Of a stretch of DNA of 8,210 bases, positions 6,346 through 8,210 are shown in pieces (within the stretch, counting starts at the first letter, position 1; every line of letters starts with the position of its first letter). Source of the stretch: JARLFX01 sp036404255. GTDB taxonomy: Bacteria; Acidobacteriota; Terriglobia; Terriglobales; Acidobacteriaceae. The stretch covers positions 1 to 8,210 of the forward strand of contig DASWOP010000048.1 in NCBI GenBank assembly GCA_036404255.1, read 5' to 3'. The position numbers and the translations under genes are program-made. Below the pieces are notes generated by a model that ran no database searches, was not told the DNA's origin, and saw only the letters and a program-made list of their open reading frames with translations.

Positions 6346-7908
6346 TTAGCGGGGAGCACACGCCTGCGCATCAAGTTTTGGATTCAGCCGCTCGGCCACA
6401 TCCCGCATGGAGCATGGTAGATAGATCCAACGCGGCTGCGATGTGAAGCGAACATCTTCGCGGCCAATAGCAGGAATCTGCAAGGGATAGCGCGTCGTAA
6501 AATCTGCGGGCATCCATACCCGCGGATGCTTCGCAAACTCTTCCGGACTCATATCCAGTGCCACTGCACTCAGAATTCCGCCATCGATCAGTTCGGCATA
6601 CTGACGCATTAGCGCATCACCGTTTGCCTGGCTCTTCGCCTCGATCACTGCACCGATTGACTCCGTCCCGGCATAGAGCTTCTTGCCGGCCATCACACCG
6701 TACTCCGGATGGCTGAGCACAAGCACCTCGCCAGGAATCGCTCGAAGCTGTGCCTCGAATCCTTGCCGGGCAGCCAGTTCCGGCGGCGTGATCGCAAACT
6801 GGTTCGGCGAATAAAGATGCTGTTCCATCTGAACGCACGCTGCCAACAATATCATCACCATTGCCGCACGGCTGAGCGGCGTTCCGCGCTCTTCTAGTAG
6901 CCCGTAGAGCCGGGCCATGGCAACTCCGAAACATACGGCAATCCACGCATACGCCGGCAACAGCGAATTCACATTGGCGCCTCGATGCGCACGCAGGTAG
7001 GCAGTGAAGAACACCATGCCGACACTGCCCAGGACATAAAAACTGAGCGCTCGGCTGCGCAACGTGGGCGGAGCAGCGAGCAGGGATGAGGCGATTATCA
7101 GCAAAGCGATTCCGCAGACAGCCAGCATATCCGACGAGATAAAATGCAGCGCCAGGGTTCTGTCATACCCGAAGCCGCCCGCCATGCCGAAGACATAGTA
7201 GTGATACCACCCTCCGGTCGCGTGGGTAAGCCCAATGATCGAAGCCGTCATTAAAACAGCGAATGCGCCAAGACCAAGCAGCACGCGCCGCGGACGTTGC
7301 CAGTCGCAGCAGAGAGCAAGCACTGCAATAGGCAGAACCCCCTGCTTAGTCTGGAACGCACACGTCCACAACACCGCAGCCAGTACAGGGTGTCCTCTTC
7401 GCGTGGCCAGCAAAGAGATCAGCACGAAGAACAGATAAAGCATATCGACCCGCCCAAGGTCGAAGCAGGCGTTCACAACCGGGTAGCAGGCAGCGAAGAT
7501 TCCCACCGCCGCAAGAGCAGCAAAGTGCCGCCGGACTTCGCTGTAGACCAGCGCATAGATCGCGGCAAAGCAGCCCAGAGTCGCTCCAATGGAGAGCAGC
7601 CTGAGTGCGGCATAGCCTATGCCTGCGAATTTCGAAACCAACGCTGCCGTATACAGGTAGATCGGAGTATAGAGATAGGGCGTGAAATATACGCTTGGAG
7701 CCTGGTAGAGCGCCCCTCCGCTGCGAATATGCCGCACGGAGGCGAGCACTCCATCTTCGATCCAGTCATATTCAAACGGAAGATGCAAACGCTTGGCTGC
7801 AGTCGCCACAAACGCCAGTACCATCGACACAGCTATCGCCGCCTGGAGCCAGTGCAGCCACTGCAAAGCGCGCGCAGAGACGGGGAGTGATTCCTGCCGG
7901 GGCGTCAT
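6346..7908 (-). CDS. Polytopic GT-C-like glycosyltransferase, copy 2 (paralogue of copy 1)
   Basis: This 520-residue membrane protein has the same layout as the transferase at 4813-6342. Helix 1 (about 20-37) precedes the acidic loop FEYDWIED (45-52), with acids at 46, 48 and 51 in register with copy 1. Then come YLYTPIYLY (79-87), the identical LGCFAAIYALV (111-121), CFDLGRVD (148-155), identical AFQTKQ (184-189), the CC pair at 200-201 and ANVNSLLPAYA (311-321). The soluble tail (about 375-520) contains LSHPEYGVMAGK, LSAVALD and WIYLPC. An in-frame TGA a few codons upstream fixes the ATG at 7908, though no strong SD is present. A third paralogue lies 64 bases upstream on the same strand, so the two may be cotranscribed. 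Role inferred as for copy 1: transfer of a lipid-linked sugar in envelope glycan assembly. Confidence 0.75.
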   Translation of the reverse strand: MTPRQESLPVSARALQWLHWLQAAIAVSMVLAFVATAAKRLHLPFEYDWIEDGVLASVRHIRSGGALYQAPSVYFTPYLYTPIYLYTAALVSKFAGIGYAALRLLSIGATLGCFAAIYALVYSEVRRHFAALAAVGIFAACYPVVNACFDLGRVDMLYLFFVLISLLATRRGHPVLAAVLWTCAFQTKQGVLPIAVLALCCDWQRPRRVLLGLGAFAVLMTASIIGLTHATGGWYHYYVFGMAGGFGYDRTLALHFISSDMLAVCGIALLIIASSLLAAPPTLRSRALSFYVLGSVGMVFFTAYLRAHRGANVNSLLPAYAWIAVCFGVAMARLYGLLEERGTPLSRAAMVMILLAACVQMEQHLYSPNQFAITPPELAARQGFEAQLRAIPGEVLVLSHPEYGVMAGKKLYAGTESIGAVIEAKSQANGDALMRQYAELIDGGILSAVALDMSPEEFAKHPRVWMPADFTTRYPLQIPAIGREDVRFTSQPRWIYLPCSMRDVAERLNPKLDAQACAPR

Positions 7909-7972
7909 AATGCAACCATCATCTCACGCCGCACCCGAAAGGTCCTCGTGATTCTGACACAGGTTCTGCGTG

Positions 7973-8210
7973 CTACCGCCCAGCACAGACAGATTCATCC
8001 ACGCGCGTATCCAGCATCCGTGGAATATCCGGGGCTCCCTGCGCTGGGCATGGCAGGTAAATATACTTTGGCTCCGATGAGAACTCCCGCGCATCGCCGC
8101 CGGCATCTTCCACGCGTAGCGGGTAGTACCTGAGAAAATCCTCCGGCATCCACGTCCGCGCATCCGCCGGCCGTCCCTCTGCCGGAGAATCCAGCACCAC
8201 GGCACTCAGC
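7973..8210 (-). CDS. Third GT-C-like glycosyltransferase paralogue, C-terminal fragment (runs off right edge)
   Basis: The frame is open to the right edge and ends in TAG at 7973. The last 78 residues are visible. Beginning LSAVVLDSPAEG, they follow the tail of the protein at 6346-7908 position by position: LSAV-x-LD, then WMPEDFLRYYPLRV against WMPADFTTRYPLQI, then PKYIYLPC against PRWIYLPC. A GTG at 8200 could be read as a start, but homology continues upstream of it to the window edge, so this is the end of a full-length gene, not a small protein. The membrane and catalytic parts lie outside the window. It is probably the upstream member of a two-gene unit with copy 2. Confidence 0.8.
   Translation of the reverse strand, partial: LSAVVLDSPAEGRPADARTWMPEDFLRYYPLRVEDAGGDAREFSSEPKYIYLPCPAQGAPDIPRMLDTRVDESVCAGR

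Noticed and set aside
7973..8200. Stand-alone 75-residue protein starting at GTG 8200
   Set aside because: Homology to the copy 2 tail continues upstream of this codon to the window edge, so it is the end of a longer gene.

Overview
This window most likely comes from a GC-rich chromosome of the Acidobacteriota (Terriglobia / Acidobacteriaceae type). That assignment is an inference from gene style and base composition; no rRNA or marker comparison was possible. Coding is dense, with short gaps, Shine-Dalgarno (SD)-type ribosome sites and one insertion-sequence end. There are no tRNA or rRNA genes, CRISPR arrays or phage genes.

Region 1 (1-141) is the transposase-proximal end of an IS481-family insertion sequence running off the left edge. 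It carries the terminal inverted repeat, an SD and the first 19 codons of the transposase on the minus strand. Region 2 (179-655, minus) encodes a small membrane-anchored DUF3592-like protein. Region 3 (about 776-3572, plus) is the HslVU (ClpQY) ATP-dependent protease locus. hslV encodes the threonine peptidase and hslU the AAA+ unfoldase, but a lower-GC gene for a secreted protein of unknown function (1443-2018) sits between them. HslV carries an N-terminal extension ahead of its catalytic Thr. HslU is about 70 residues longer than the E. coli protein, mostly because of two proline/alanine-rich inserts. All catalytic motifs of both subunits are present.

Region 4 (3569-8210) looks like a cell-envelope glycan module. 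It holds an OafA-type membrane O-acyltransferase (minus), a divergently transcribed polytopic GT-C-like glycosyltransferase (plus), a paralogue of that transferase on the minus strand placed tail to tail with it, and the C-terminal end of a third paralogue entering from the right edge. The three transferases form a local family expansion. By family knowledge they would move sugars from polyprenyl-phosphate donors outside the cytoplasmic membrane, with the acyltransferase decorating the product; the actual glycan cannot be read from the sequence.

The most noteworthy points are the split hslV/hslU pair with a secreted-protein gene inside it, the inserts in HslU and the extension on HslV, the mixed-strand GT-C family, and the shared CTAG in which hslU and the acyltransferase gene both stop. 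I did not find a convincing wholly new defence or mobile system.
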